From positions 66,163 to 87,689 of the forward strand of contig DDVW01000005.1 in NCBI GenBank assembly GCA_002345545.1: DNA of 21,527 nucleotides. Direction: 5' to 3'. This DNA is from Stenotrophomonas sp. UBA2302 (GTDB taxonomy: Bacteria > Pseudomonadota > Gammaproteobacteria > Xanthomonadales > Xanthomonadaceae). The notes beneath the pieces were generated by a model that was given only the letters and a program-made list of their open reading frames with translations, had not been told where the DNA came from and did not search any database. Positions 1 to 7,810 of the stretch are shown here, piece after piece. How positions within the stretch are numbered: position 1 is the first letter of the stretch; each line of letters opens with the position of its first letter. The position numbers were made by a program, and so were the translations under genes.

Positions 1-246
1 GTGACCTACAACTGGCGTGACAAGTACTTCACCAACGTCAGCGGTGGCCGCGACCTGTGGACCATGGACTACACCTCGGTGGACGCCTCGGTTGCCTACA
101 AGATCAACGATCACCTGACCGTTGCCCTGGAAGGCATGAACCTGCTCGACGAGAAGTACCACTCCTACTCGCAGGTGGAACAGCTCACCCGCGGTGCCTA
201 CCTGAGTGGCCGTCGCTTCGTGGGCTCGCTGCGCTTCGCGTTCTGA
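1..246 (+). CDS. TonB-dependent receptor, C-terminal end (partial)
   Basis: Only the last 81 codons are present, and the reading frame is open at the left window edge, so the GTG at base 1 is an internal codon. The segment has alternating hydrophobic and polar residues typical of beta-strands. It contains the stretch LTVALEGMNLLDEKYHSYSQ (residues 38-57), the usual 'N-L-(F/L)-D-(E/K)-x-Y' signature near the end of TonB-dependent receptors. It ends in RFAF, a C-terminal Phe as required for outer-membrane barrel assembly by BAM. It would act as an energised uptake channel in the outer membrane. The substrate cannot be read from this end, but the hexosaminidase downstream suggests GlcNAc-containing oligosaccharides (inference). 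A strong terminator follows the stop codon. Confidence 0.88.
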   Translation: MTYNWRDKYFTNVSGGRDLWTMDYTSVDASVAYKINDHLTVALEGMNLLDEKYHSYSQVEQLTRGAYLSGRRFVGSLRFAF

Positions 247-294
247 TGCAACACCTCTGATCCAACTGTTTTACCCGCTGTTCTTTCTCCTCCA

Positions 295-327
295 GCGGGC
301 CTGGGTTTTCCAGGCCCGCCTTTTTTT
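295..327 (+). terminator. Intrinsic terminator after the TonB-dependent receptor
   Basis: There is a perfect 10-bp stem, GCGGGCCTGG (295-304) pairing with CCAGGCCCGC (310-319), with a 5-base loop GTTTT. It is followed by C and seven T residues (321-327). This is a textbook rho-independent terminator for the receptor gene and lies only 32 bases before the start codon of the hexosaminidase. Confidence 0.92.
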
Positions 328-359
328 GAGATAACGGCACACATTCTTCCGGAGCACCC

Positions 360-2699
360 ATGACCCGCCTGCCCACGAATTTTCCCGTCCGCAGTCTGTT
401 GGCCAGCTGCCTCCTGATCGGCGCAGGTGTTGCCACTGCCGCCACCCCGCAAGCACCGGCATCACTTGCCGTCCCGGTAATCCCCGCCCCCCGGCAGGTA
501 CAACCGGGCGCGGTCGGCTTCACCATCGACAGCCGCACCGCCGTCATCGCCGCTGAGGGGGTTCCGGCCACGGTGGCCGGCCAGTTCATCGAACTGCTGG
601 CCAAAACCAGCCCGCTGCAACTTCAGCGGCACAGCGGAAACAAGCGCGCCGCCAACGGCATCCGCTTCGAGCTGGACACCTCTCGCGCCAAGGCCGTGCC
701 CGGCAGCTACACGCTGGAGGTGGCCGGCAACGGCGTCACCCTGCGCGCGGCCGATGCCGCCGGCCTGTTCAACGCCTCGATGAGCCTGTTGCAGATGCTC
801 ACGGCCGAAACCGATGCCCGAAGCGTCAGCGTGCCCGCCGTCCGCATCACCGACGCACCGCGCTTTTCCTGGCGCGGCTTCATGCTCGATTCGGCGCGCC
901 ACTTCCAGAGCGTGGAGCAGATCAAGCTGGTGCTCGATGCAATGGCCCTGCACAAGCTCAACACCTTCCACTGGCATCTCACCGATGACCAGGGCTGGCG
1001 CATGGAGATCAAGCGCTACCCGAAGCTGACCGAGGTCGGCAGCTGCCGTACACCGGCCGGCCAGGCCGGCGTCAAGGCCGACGGCTCGCCGAACCTGTAC
1101 TGCGGTTACTACACCCAGGAGCAGATCCGCGACGTGGTCGCCTACGCCGCCGCGCGCCACATCACCGTGGTGCCGGAAATCGACGTGCCGGGCCATGCCC
1201 AGGCCGCGGTGGCCGCCTACCCGGAACATGGCGTGGTCGATGGCCCGACCGCAACCTCGCACAACTGGGGCGTGAACCCCTACCTGTTCAATCCGCGCGA
1301 GGAGACGCTGCAGTTCCTCGAGAACATCCTGACCGAAGTGCTGGAGATGTTCCCCGGCCCGTACGTGCACATCGGCGGCGATGAGGCGGTCAAGTACCAG
1401 TGGCAGGATTCGCCGCAGGTGCAGGCCTATATCCGCGAGCTGGGGCTGAAGGATGAAGAGGCGCTGCAGTCGCACATGCTCAAGCGCTTGGAGAAGTTCC
1501 TTGCAAGCCACGACCGCAAGCTGATCGGCTGGGACGAGATCATCGAAGGCGGCCTGCCGCCGGAAGCCACGGTGATGTCCTGGCGCGGCATCGAAGGTGG
1601 CATCGAGGCGGCCACCCACGGCCATGACGTGGTGATGGCGCCGGCCAATACGCTGTACCTGGATTTCCTGCAGACCAACTCGCCGGACGAGCCGCCGGGC
1701 CGGCCCAAGTTCACCTCGATGCAGCGGGTGTACGCGTTCGACCCGGTGCCAACGCAGCTGACCGAAGCGCAGCGCAAGCACATCATCGGCGTGCAGGCCA
1801 ACCTGTGGACCGAGCACACCCGCACCTGGGAGCGCCTGCAGCACAACCTGTTCCCGCGCATGGCGGCACTGGCCGAGATCGCCTGGACGCCGCTGGAGCG
1901 CAAGAGCTACGACGATTTCCTGGCCCGCCTGCCTGCGCAGCTGCAGCGCTACAAGGCACTGGGTATCGCCTACGGCCAGACCGCGCTGGCGGTGGCGATG
2001 CAGCGGCAGGACGACCGCATCGGCAACAAGGTGATAGTGGAGCTGTCCAATCCGCTCAGCTACCGCGACATCCGCTACACCACCGATGGCAGCACGCCGA
2101 CCGCGCAATCGGCGGCCTATCCGGGCGCGCTGACCCTGCCGGTGCCGACCACGTTGAAGGCGATGACCTTCTTCAACGGCAAGCCGCTGGCCGATGCACC
2201 CGGCGTCTGGAATTTCGATGCGGCCTCGCTGCTGACCCGTACCGACAAGACCCTGGCGCAGTGTCCGCAGGGCGGCCGCCTGCTGCTGCGGCTGGAGGAT
2301 GACAACCCGCTCGATGGCGCGCTGCGCGACAGCTTCGATGTCACCATCTTCAACCCGTGCTGGCTGTGGGAAAACGCACAGCTGCAGGACGTCACCGCGC
2401 TCAAGGTCCGTGCCGGCCGCATTCCCTACAACTTCGGCCTGTTGAAGGAGGACGAGGCCAAGCGCCGCTTCCGCAAGCCGGTGGCCAGGTACGGCGAGTT
2501 CGAAGTGCGTGCCGGCTGCGAAGGCCGCGTGCTGACCAGCGTGGCGCTGCCGCAGGAAGCGGGCGAGGACGGTTTCATCGAGCTGCTGGCACCGCTGCGT
2601 GCCGGCCCGGAGCAGGTCACCGATCTGTGCATGACCTTCAGCGGCGATACCCGCCCGCGGATGTGGGTGCTGGACCAGGTGGAAATGCAGACCCGCTGA
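360..2699 (+). CDS. Beta-N-acetylhexosaminidase, glycoside hydrolase family 20, secreted
   Basis: This enzyme hydrolyses terminal beta-linked GlcNAc/GalNAc from oligosaccharides such as chitobiose or glycans. The 779-residue product starts with a Sec signal peptide (about 1-27, cleavage after ATA). A GH20b N-domain (about 35-165) and a TIM-barrel catalytic domain (about 168-515) follow. The catalytic domain has FHWHLTDDQGWR (203-214) and HIGGDE (337-342), where Asp341 polarises the substrate acetamido group and Glu342 is the acid/base, by family knowledge. Residues 555-620 contain IRYTTDGSTP (571-580), matching the chitobiase/hexosaminidase C-terminal domain. About 155 further residues with four Cys (635, 667, 720, 757) form an end domain I do not recognise. 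The start is set by GGAG at 351-354, five bases before the ATG. It follows the receptor gene, which suggests a glycan-uptake unit, and faces a convergent VanZ gene. Confidence 0.95.
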   Translation: MTRLPTNFPVRSLLASCLLIGAGVATAATPQAPASLAVPVIPAPRQVQPGAVGFTIDSRTAVIAAEGVPATVAGQFIELLAKTSPLQLQRHSGNKRAANGIRFELDTSRAKAVPGSYTLEVAGNGVTLRAADAAGLFNASMSLLQMLTAETDARSVSVPAVRITDAPRFSWRGFMLDSARHFQSVEQIKLVLDAMALHKLNTFHWHLTDDQGWRMEIKRYPKLTEVGSCRTPAGQAGVKADGSPNLYCGYYTQEQIRDVVAYAAARHITVVPEIDVPGHAQAAVAAYPEHGVVDGPTATSHNWGVNPYLFNPREETLQFLENILTEVLEMFPGPYVHIGGDEAVKYQWQDSPQVQAYIRELGLKDEEALQSHMLKRLEKFLASHDRKLIGWDEIIEGGLPPEATVMSWRGIEGGIEAATHGHDVVMAPANTLYLDFLQTNSPDEPPGRPKFTSMQRVYAFDPVPTQLTEAQRKHIIGVQANLWTEHTRTWERLQHNLFPRMAALAEIAWTPLERKSYDDFLARLPAQLQRYKALGIAYGQTALAVAMQRQDDRIGNKVIVELSNPLSYRDIRYTTDGSTPTAQSAAYPGALTLPVPTTLKAMTFFNGKPLADAPGVWNFDAASLLTRTDKTLAQCPQGGRLLLRLEDDNPLDGALRDSFDVTIFNPCWLWENAQLQDVTALKVRAGRIPYNFGLLKEDEAKRRFRKPVARYGEFEVRAGCEGRVLTSVALPQEAGEDGFIELLAPLRAGPEQVTDLCMTFSGDTRPRMWVLDQVEMQTR

Positions 2700-2714
2700 T
2701 CTGCCGGCAACCGC

Positions 2715-2750
2715 GGACAGGCCGTACCGGCCACGGCCTGTCCCTTCTTC
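2715..2750 (+). terminator. Stem-loop between convergent genes, probable terminator
   Basis: A perfect 11-bp stem (GGACAGGCCGT 2715-2725 with ACGGCCTGTCC 2733-2743) has a 7-base loop. On the + strand it is followed by CTTCTTCT, a poor but pyrimidine-rich tail, so it most likely ends the hexosaminidase transcript. On the - strand no T-run follows. It fills the 51-base gap between the hexosaminidase stop and the stop of the VanZ-like gene. Confidence 0.6.
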
Positions 2751-3140
2751 TCAGCGCGGTGGCTGCAACCGCGCCAGCAGGTTGCGCAGCGGTGTGAAGA
2801 CCAGCGCCATGCCGGCGAGGATGCCCAGGCTGTTGGCCAGCACATCCCGCGGATCGGCCACCCGGTTGGCCGTCAACGCGCCCTGCGCCCATTCGATGGC
2901 CACGCCCATTGCCAGCAGCGCGAACGCCACGACCCACAACGCCCGACGCGAGGCGAACAGCTGCACCGCACTGGCAGCCAGCAGGAAGTAGGCGAGGAAG
3001 TGCTCGAGCTTGTCGCTGTTGTGCGGCAATGCCAGCGGCGGTGGTGGCAGCAGGCACAGCGCGATCACCACGATGACCGCCCCGCCCCACAGGCTCAGCC
3101 AGAACCGGCGGTGGCGCAATGGCCGCAGGATCCCGCTCAC
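2751..3140 (-). CDS. VanZ-like family integral membrane protein
   Basis: A 129-residue inner-membrane protein with about four predicted membrane spans (roughly 13-31, 46-62, 66-84 and 98-116). It carries VanZ-family landmarks: DKLEH (43-47) before the second span, EWAQ (83-86), and DPRDVLANSLG (96-106). VanZ homologues are linked to teicoplanin resistance in enterococci, but in Gram-negative bacteria the function is unknown and I do not infer one. The start is a GTG that overlaps the TGA of the upstream methyltransferase by four bases (GTGA), which indicates translational coupling. The family assignment is firm; the cellular role is open. Confidence 0.88.
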   Translation of the reverse strand: MSGILRPLRHRRFWLSLWGGAVIVVIALCLLPPPPLALPHNSDKLEHFLAYFLLAASAVQLFASRRALWVVAFALLAMGVAIEWAQGALTANRVADPRDVLANSLGILAGMALVFTPLRNLLARLQPPR

Positions 3141-4321
3141 AGCCGCCAGGTCAGGTCACCCATCAGGAATGCCGCCGAGAAATCGACCTCGCGGCTGAAG
3201 CCCATCACCTGGAAGCGTTCGCCCATCTCCGTCGGCAAGGTCAACTTCTTGAGCTGGTCACGCAGGCGGTTGCGGGCCAGTTCGTCGGCCTGCTCTTCCG
3301 CCTGCTCCAGCAGCGTGGTGATGCCGTTGCCCAGCAGGAAGCTGGCCTGGTTGCTGTAGCCGGCCAGATCGAATCCTGCATGGGTACCGGCTTCGGCCAC
3401 CGCGGTGAAATCCACCGACGCGGTGATGTCCTGCAGACCCGGCCACAGGTAGACGTCGTTGTGCATGCGGTGGCGGTAGAACGCGCGCAGCGTGCCGTCG
3501 ATGCGGTCGTGCTGGTAGAACTCCGAGCGCGGGTAGCCGTAGTCGATGAACAGCATCGCGCCGCGCTGCAGGCCACCGGCCACCGCCTGGATCCAGTACG
3601 GCAGCTGCGGCAGCACCTCCGAGCGGTAACCGTGTGCGAACGGCCGCTCCAGATAGGTTTCGATATGGCGGACCGAGGCGCTCAACAGGACATCGGCCGG
3701 CATCGCGCCGCGCACGAAACGGCCCTCCGCATCCAGCTCCACGGTTTCCTCGTAGATCTCGCCGTCGCTGGCCAGGAAGCGCGGTGTCGGCAGCGCATCG
3801 AGCACCTCATTGGCGAACACCACGCCGTCCCAATCATCATCGAACGGACGATCCAGCCACTGCACACGTGCGAACACCTCCGGGACGAGCGCCTTGTGCA
3901 AACGCTCACGCTGGCGCTCGCGCAGATCGGCACTCGGTTCGAGAATCGCGTAGCGCTGCGGCAGCACGTCCAGTTCCTGCAGCCGCTTGAGCATCACCTC
4001 GGCAAACGCGCCACTGCCGCCGCCCAGCTCCAGCAGCCGCGCCTGCGGGCCGAGCTGCTGCAACACCGGTGCGACCGCGTTGGCGGTGGTGGCGGCGAAC
4101 AGCGAGCCGATTTCCGGCGAGGTCACAAAATCGCCGGCGGCGCCGAACTTGCTGGCACCGGCGCTGTAGTAGCCCCAACCCGGGGCATACAGCGCCAGCT
4201 CCATGAAGCGCGAAAACGGCACCGCGCCGCCCTGGGCAAGGATGTCGGCGCGCAGGTGCGCGGCCAGCTGCTGGCTGTGCGCAAGCGCATCGGAATCGGG
4301 AGTGGGCAGGTCGAAGTGCAT
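3137..4321 (-). CDS. MidA/NDUFAF7-type SAM-dependent methyltransferase (COG1565)
   Basis: A class I methyltransferase of 394 residues. Counting from the chosen ATG, the family signatures are GWGYYSAGASKFGAAGDF followed by VTSPE (about 49-70), the SAM-binding glycine loop LELGGGSGAF (97-106), and FANEVLDALP (169-178). Near the C-terminal third there is a FIDYGYPRSEFY stretch. Mitochondrial NDUFAF7 methylates an arginine of the complex I subunit NDUFS2; the bacterial substrate is not established, so a role in complex I assembly is inference. The open frame extends 20 codons further to a GTG at 4381, but that would overlap the divergent reductase start. The ATG at 4321 gives MHFDLPTPDSDALAHS and a product of normal size, so I prefer it, although no strong Shine-Dalgarno is visible. 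It is coupled to the VanZ-like gene downstream. Confidence 0.88.
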   Translation of the reverse strand: MHFDLPTPDSDALAHSQQLAAHLRADILAQGGAVPFSRFMELALYAPGWGYYSAGASKFGAAGDFVTSPEIGSLFAATTANAVAPVLQQLGPQARLLELGGGSGAFAEVMLKRLQELDVLPQRYAILEPSADLRERQRERLHKALVPEVFARVQWLDRPFDDDWDGVVFANEVLDALPTPRFLASDGEIYEETVELDAEGRFVRGAMPADVLLSASVRHIETYLERPFAHGYRSEVLPQLPYWIQAVAGGLQRGAMLFIDYGYPRSEFYQHDRIDGTLRAFYRHRMHNDVYLWPGLQDITASVDFTAVAEAGTHAGFDLAGYSNQASFLLGNGITTLLEQAEEQADELARNRLRDQLKKLTLPTEMGERFQVMGFSREVDFSAAFLMGDLTWRL

Positions 4322-4374
4322 GGGACGGTGGTTTGCAGGGACAATGCACAGGATAGCCGAGTGGGAAAACACCG

Positions 4375-5112
4375 ATGACACACTTCCAACGGGTGGCCCT
4401 GGTCACCGGGTCCGCGCGCCGCATCGGCGCCGCCATCGCCCGTCACCTGCATGCCCATGGCTACCGCGTCGCCGTGCATGCGCACCACTCCAGCGAGGAA
4501 CTGCAGTCGCTGGCCTTCGATCTGGAAAGCGAGCGGCCCGGCAGCGTGCTGGCGCTGGAAGCGGACCTGCGCGATGTCGCCGCCCTGCCGGATCTGGTGG
4601 AACAGACGGTCGGCCATTTCGGCCGGCTGGATGCGCTGGTCAACAACGCCTCCAACTTCTTCCCGACCCCGTTCGGCGACGTGCTGCCGGAACAGTGGGA
4701 TGAGTTGTTCGCGGTCAACGCGCGTGCGCCGTTCTTTCTGGCCCAGGCCGCCGCGCCCCACCTGCGCAACCAGCGCGGCGCCATCGTCAACCTGACCGAC
4801 CTGCACGCCAGCCAGCCGCTGCGCGACCACCCGGCCTACAGCGCGGCCAAGGCGGCACTGGAAATGACCACGCGCTCACTGGCGCTGGAGCTGGCCCCGC
4901 ATGTGCGCGTGAACGCGATCGCACCGGGGGCCATCCTCTGGCCCGAACAGGGCAAGAGCGAAGCCGCCAAGCAGCAACTGATGGCGCGCACGCCGCTGGC
5001 GCGCATCGGTACGGCGCACGAGATCGCCTCGGCGGTGCGCTGGCTGCTGGACGATGCCAGCTATGTCACAGGGCAGACGCTACGGCTGGATGGCGGACGC
5101 ACGTTGACCTGA
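4375..5112 (+). CDS. Pteridine reductase, PTR1/FolM-like short-chain dehydrogenase
   Basis: A 245-residue Rossmann-fold short-chain reductase expected to reduce dihydropterins or dihydrofolate with NADPH. The nucleotide loop is TGSARRIG (11-18), the TGxxxRxG form typical of pteridine reductases. NNAS lies at 90-93. The catalytic positions are Asp142, Tyr155 and Lys159 (YSAAK). The usual SDR serine is replaced by Asp, with the same 13-residue Asp-Tyr and 4-residue Tyr-Lys spacing as Asp181-Tyr194-Lys198 of Leishmania PTR1. A GGGA at 4363-4366 sits eight bases before the ATG. The gene is divergent from the methyltransferase (53-base gap between starts) and convergent with folK, a genuine pathway partner. 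Known FolM proteins make tetrahydromonapterin; whether this enzyme prefers that or folate cannot be read from the sequence. Confidence 0.9.
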   Translation: MTHFQRVALVTGSARRIGAAIARHLHAHGYRVAVHAHHSSEELQSLAFDLESERPGSVLALEADLRDVAALPDLVEQTVGHFGRLDALVNNASNFFPTPFGDVLPEQWDELFAVNARAPFFLAQAAAPHLRNQRGAIVNLTDLHASQPLRDHPAYSAAKAALEMTTRSLALELAPHVRVNAIAPGAILWPEQGKSEAAKQQLMARTPLARIGTAHEIASAVRWLLDDASYVTGQTLRLDGGRTLT

Positions 5113-5199
5113 GAACGCCGGCAACACGCGGAGAGCAACGGGGAGCGGGAGCACGCACAGGCACGAGCCGGTGGTTGCTGCAACGCGTTGCTGCGTCCG

Positions 5200-5688
5200 T
5201 TATTCCTGCAACTCCACCGTGTCAAAGGCATCACCGTACTGCGGATGCGCGCGCCACATCTGCGCCAGCGTACGCTGCTGCACCGGATCGACAAAGTCCG
5301 GGGCGATATCGGCCAGCGGCTTGAGCACGAAGGCATGCTTGAGCTCCGGGCGCGGAATCCGCAGATGGCCGGGGCCTTCGACCACCAGGTCGCCGTAGTA
5401 CACCACGTCGATATCCAGCGTCCGGTCGCTGAAGCGTGGACCACTGCGGTCACGGCCATGCGCATCCTCGACCTGGTGCAACCAGCGGTCCAGCTCGGCC
5501 AGTGGCATCGCGGTATCCAGCATCACCGCGTTGTTGAGGAAATCCGGGCCGTCAAAACCGACGGCAGCAGTGCGGTAGGCCGGCGACACCCGCAATTGCC
5601 CGAAGCGCTCGCGCAGCACTTCCACCGCAAGATGGAGATAGTGTTGCGGCCGCAGATTGCTGCCCAGGCTCAGAAGCACGGTGGTCAT
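5200..5688 (-). CDS. folK: 6-hydroxymethyl-7,8-dihydropterin pyrophosphokinase (HPPK)
   Basis: Transfers pyrophosphate from ATP to 6-hydroxymethyl-dihydropterin, the step before dihydropteroate synthase. The 162-residue product has the N-terminal GSN (9-11), VSPAYRTAAVGFDGPDFLNN (34-53), the loop GRDRSGPRFSDRTLDID (78-94) and IPRPELKHAFVL (111-122). Asp92 and Asp94 correspond to the Mg-binding Asp95/Asp97 of E. coli HPPK. Arg79 and Arg89 correspond to Arg82/Arg92. Where E. coli has Trp89-Gly-Pro, this protein has Phe86-Ser-Asp, so the standard HPPK signature is altered in loop 3. The ATG at 5688 is the only sensible start. The gene stands alone on its strand and faces the pteridine reductase. 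A second, more canonical folK elsewhere in the genome is possible but cannot be tested here. Confidence 0.93.
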   Translation of the reverse strand: MTTVLLSLGSNLRPQHYLHLAVEVLRERFGQLRVSPAYRTAAVGFDGPDFLNNAVMLDTAMPLAELDRWLHQVEDAHGRDRSGPRFSDRTLDIDVVYYGDLVVEGPGHLRIPRPELKHAFVLKPLADIAPDFVDPVQQRTLAQMWRAHPQYGDAFDTVELQE

Positions 5689-5828
5689 CGGTAGTCACTT
5701 GCCTGCGGTGCCGGGGCGGTACAGGCCGCCGGCGAAAGCCGCGTGGAAACGGAGCGCACATGATAGGGCAGTGACGGATCGACGCCGACGCTTGCTGCGT
5801 AAAAACACGCAGGCCGGGCATGCGCCGC

Positions 5829-7352
5829 TCAACCGATCTCCAACGCATCGGCTACGGCACGGAACACCCGCTGCATTTCCAGCGGCTTGGGCAGGACGTG
5901 CACGCGGATACCCGGCGGCGGCGGTGTTTTCGCAAATGCCCGGGCACTTTCCCCCTCCAGTACGATCGCCGGCCCGCGGTATCCCAGCGCGTGCATCTCC
6001 GCCAGCAACTGGCCGGCCGACAGCAGCGGGATTTCCCCATCCACCAGCACCACATCCGGCAACCCGGCTTCCTGGAAATGGCGCAACGCGGCCGCGCCAT
6101 CGATCGCCAGATGCAGACGGTAGCCCTGGCTGGAAAGCGCATTGCCCAGCAGCGACAGGCGCATCGCCTCATCGTCGACCACCAGCACGCGCTGCCCGCG
6201 TCCCACCGGAATCCGTGCCGCGGCGGCCTGTTCATCGGCCGGCAGCTGCACGTTCAACGGCAGTTGCAGGTCGAAGCAGGTGCCCTGTCCGGGGGTGCTG
6301 TGCACCGTGATCGCGCCGCCCAGGCTTTCGATGATGCGGCGGGAGGAAACCAGCCCCAGGCCGGTGCCGGCGCTCTTGGTGGTGAAGAACGGCGTGAACA
6401 GCCGCTGCAACGTCGCCTCGTCCATGCCGGTGCCCTGGTCCACGACGCGGATGCACAGCTGCTCGCCGCCCTCCGCAGCCGGCACCCGGGTGGCAGCCAG
6501 CCGCAGCTGCCCGCCGTCGGGCATGGCCTGGATCGCGTTGAGCCCGAGATTGATCAGCACCTGCTGCAGCTCGGTGAAATTGCCTTCCACCGCCAGTTGC
6601 TCATCCTCCACTTCCAGCCGCAGTTCGATACTGGAAGGCAGGCTGCTCTTGAGCAGCAGGCCCACCGCCTGGAACAGGCGCTCCATGCAGACGCGCTCGC
6701 TGGACTGGCGCGAGCCGCGCACGAACGACAGCATCGAATCCACCATTTCATGGCCGCGCCGGCCGGATTCGGCGATCACATCGGCCAGGCGGGTGACCTT
6801 GGGGTCGTCGCTGCGGTCACGGATCAGGTCCGGCACGATCAGCAACGGCTGCAGGATGTTGCGCAGGTCGTGACTCAAGCCGGCCGCCAGCAGCGCCAAG
6901 CTCTCCAGCCGCTGTGCACGCATCAGCTCGTCCTCGACCCGCGACTGCTCCTGTTCGCTGCGCGCCTCGCGGATGGCCCGCGCCACCGCCGAGGGCAGAC
7001 GCATCGGCAGGTGTTTGATGATGTAGTCGCTGGCCCCCTCGTGCAGCGCCTCCACCGCGTTTTCCTCACCCATCGTGCCGGACACGAAGATGAAGGGCAC
7101 CCGTGGCCGCAGCTCGCGCACGATGTGCAATGCCTGGTAACCGGAGAAGCCGGGCATGCTCAGGTCCGACAGCACGATGTCCGGCGCGCCCTGCGCCAGC
7201 GCCGCCAGCAGCCCCGCCTCGCTGTCCATGCGCTCGAACTGTGCCTCCAGACCGGACTCCAGCAGCTGGTCGGATATCAGCTCCGCATCTTCGATGGAGT
7301 CTTCCACCAGCAGGATGCGCAGCGGTCCCAGCGGAACTCCCAGCAAGGGCAT
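5829..7352 (-). CDS. Hybrid REC-histidine kinase-REC protein
   Basis: A cytosolic 507-residue phosphorelay protein with no membrane span. An N-terminal receiver (about 11-125) has the acidic pair Glu17/Asp18, phospho-acceptor Asp63 (LSDLSMPG), Ser91 and Lys113. The dimerisation/phosphotransfer helix carries His161 in LSHDLRNILQP. The ATPase domain (about 255-365) has LINLGLNAIQAM (266-277), DQGTGMD (305-311) and TGLGL (330-334). A C-terminal receiver (about 387-505) has Asp393/Asp394, candidate acceptor Asp438 and Lys489 (LPKP). Its conserved Thr/Ser position appears to be Glu466 (VLEGES), which should change or block the normal switch. It starts four bases after the stop of the single-domain regulator, whose GGAGTGA region supplies the ribosome-binding site, so the two are co-translated. 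The signal and output are unknown. Confidence 0.9.
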   Translation of the reverse strand: MPLLGVPLGPLRILLVEDSIEDAELISDQLLESGLEAQFERMDSEAGLLAALAQGAPDIVLSDLSMPGFSGYQALHIVRELRPRVPFIFVSGTMGEENAVEALHEGASDYIIKHLPMRLPSAVARAIREARSEQEQSRVEDELMRAQRLESLALLAAGLSHDLRNILQPLLIVPDLIRDRSDDPKVTRLADVIAESGRRGHEMVDSMLSFVRGSRQSSERVCMERLFQAVGLLLKSSLPSSIELRLEVEDEQLAVEGNFTELQQVLINLGLNAIQAMPDGGQLRLAATRVPAAEGGEQLCIRVVDQGTGMDEATLQRLFTPFFTTKSAGTGLGLVSSRRIIESLGGAITVHSTPGQGTCFDLQLPLNVQLPADEQAAAARIPVGRGQRVLVVDDEAMRLSLLGNALSSQGYRLHLAIDGAAALRHFQEAGLPDVVLVDGEIPLLSAGQLLAEMHALGYRGPAIVLEGESARAFAKTPPPPGIRVHVLPKPLEMQRVFRAVADALEIG

Positions 7353-7356
7353 GCTG

Positions 7357-7797
7357 TCACTCCACTCCCGGGGCCTGGTTGATCAGCGCCCAGAAGGTGC
7401 CGACCATCTTGACCGCGTTGAAGAACTGGTCGATATCGACCGGCTTGACCACATAGGCGTTCACCCCGAGATCCCAGCTGCGTGCCAGATCGCTCTCCTC
7501 GCGCGAGGACGACAGGATCACCACCGGCAGCCGCTTCAGCTCCTCTTCGGCACGGATGCGCTGCAGCACCTCCAGGCCATCCATGCGCGGCATCTTGATA
7601 TCCAGCAGCAGTACCACCGGCAGGCCGTCGCTTCGGCCGGCGAAGGCGCCGCGGCACAGCAGGTAGTCCAGCGCCTCCACCCCGTCTTCCACATGCACGA
7701 TGGGATTGGCCAGCCGTGCCTCGCGCAGCGCGTCGGTCGCCATCTCGGCATCGGCGGAACTGTCTTCGGCAATCAGGATGCTACGCAGTGAATTCAT
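7357..7797 (-). CDS. Single-domain response regulator, Rcp1-like
   Basis: A 146-residue stand-alone receiver without an output domain. The acidic pocket is Glu11/Asp12, the phospho-acceptor is Asp66 in LLLDIKMPRMDG, the switch residue is Ser96 or Ser97 in VILSSS, and Lys118 lies in VVKPVD. The long alpha4-beta5 segment SREESDLARSWDLGVNAY and the tail DIDQFFNAVKMVGTFW are typical of the Rcp1 group that pairs with phytochrome-type kinases. The open frame continues 34 codons upstream into the kinase gene. The ATG at 7797 is chosen because AAAGG (7807-7811) lies nine bases before it, overlapping the kinase stop, and the product then begins right at beta-strand 1. It probably shuttles phosphate between the upstream kinase and the downstream hybrid protein (inference). 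Confidence 0.92.
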   Translation of the reverse strand: MNSLRSILIAEDSSADAEMATDALREARLANPIVHVEDGVEALDYLLCRGAFAGRSDGLPVVLLLDIKMPRMDGLEVLQRIRAEEELKRLPVVILSSSREESDLARSWDLGVNAYVVKPVDIDQFFNAVKMVGTFWALINQAPGVE

Positions 7798-7810
7798 GTT
7801 TCTGGACCTT

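Noticed and set aside
401..412. Lipobox-like LASC (residues 14-17) in the hexosaminidase signal peptide
   Set aside because: The Cys comes before the hydrophobic core (LLIGAGVATA), so it cannot be a signal peptidase II site; ordinary cleavage after ATA fits better.
462..2108. 548-codon - strand frame inside the hexosaminidase gene
   Set aside because: Antisense shadow of an enzyme with intact catalytic motifs; the composition (His/Arg/Gln/Val-rich) mirrors GC-rich codon bias.
3119..4378. 419-codon + strand frame opposite the methyltransferase
   Set aside because: It mirrors the methyltransferase frame; there is no domain, and it would overlap the reductase start.
4322..4381. Twenty-codon N-terminal extension of the methyltransferase from a GTG
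   Set aside because: It would overlap the divergent reductase start and is not needed for the known family N-terminus.
5180..5191. 12-base palindrome GCAACGCGTTGC between the convergent reductase and folK genes
   Set aside because: It is short, has no loop or T-run, and sits next to the folK stop. Chance symmetry in GC-rich DNA is likely.
5795..5812. CTGCGT/ACGCAG stem-loop after the hybrid kinase gene
   Set aside because: Only six base pairs and no T-run on the - strand; not convincing as a terminator.
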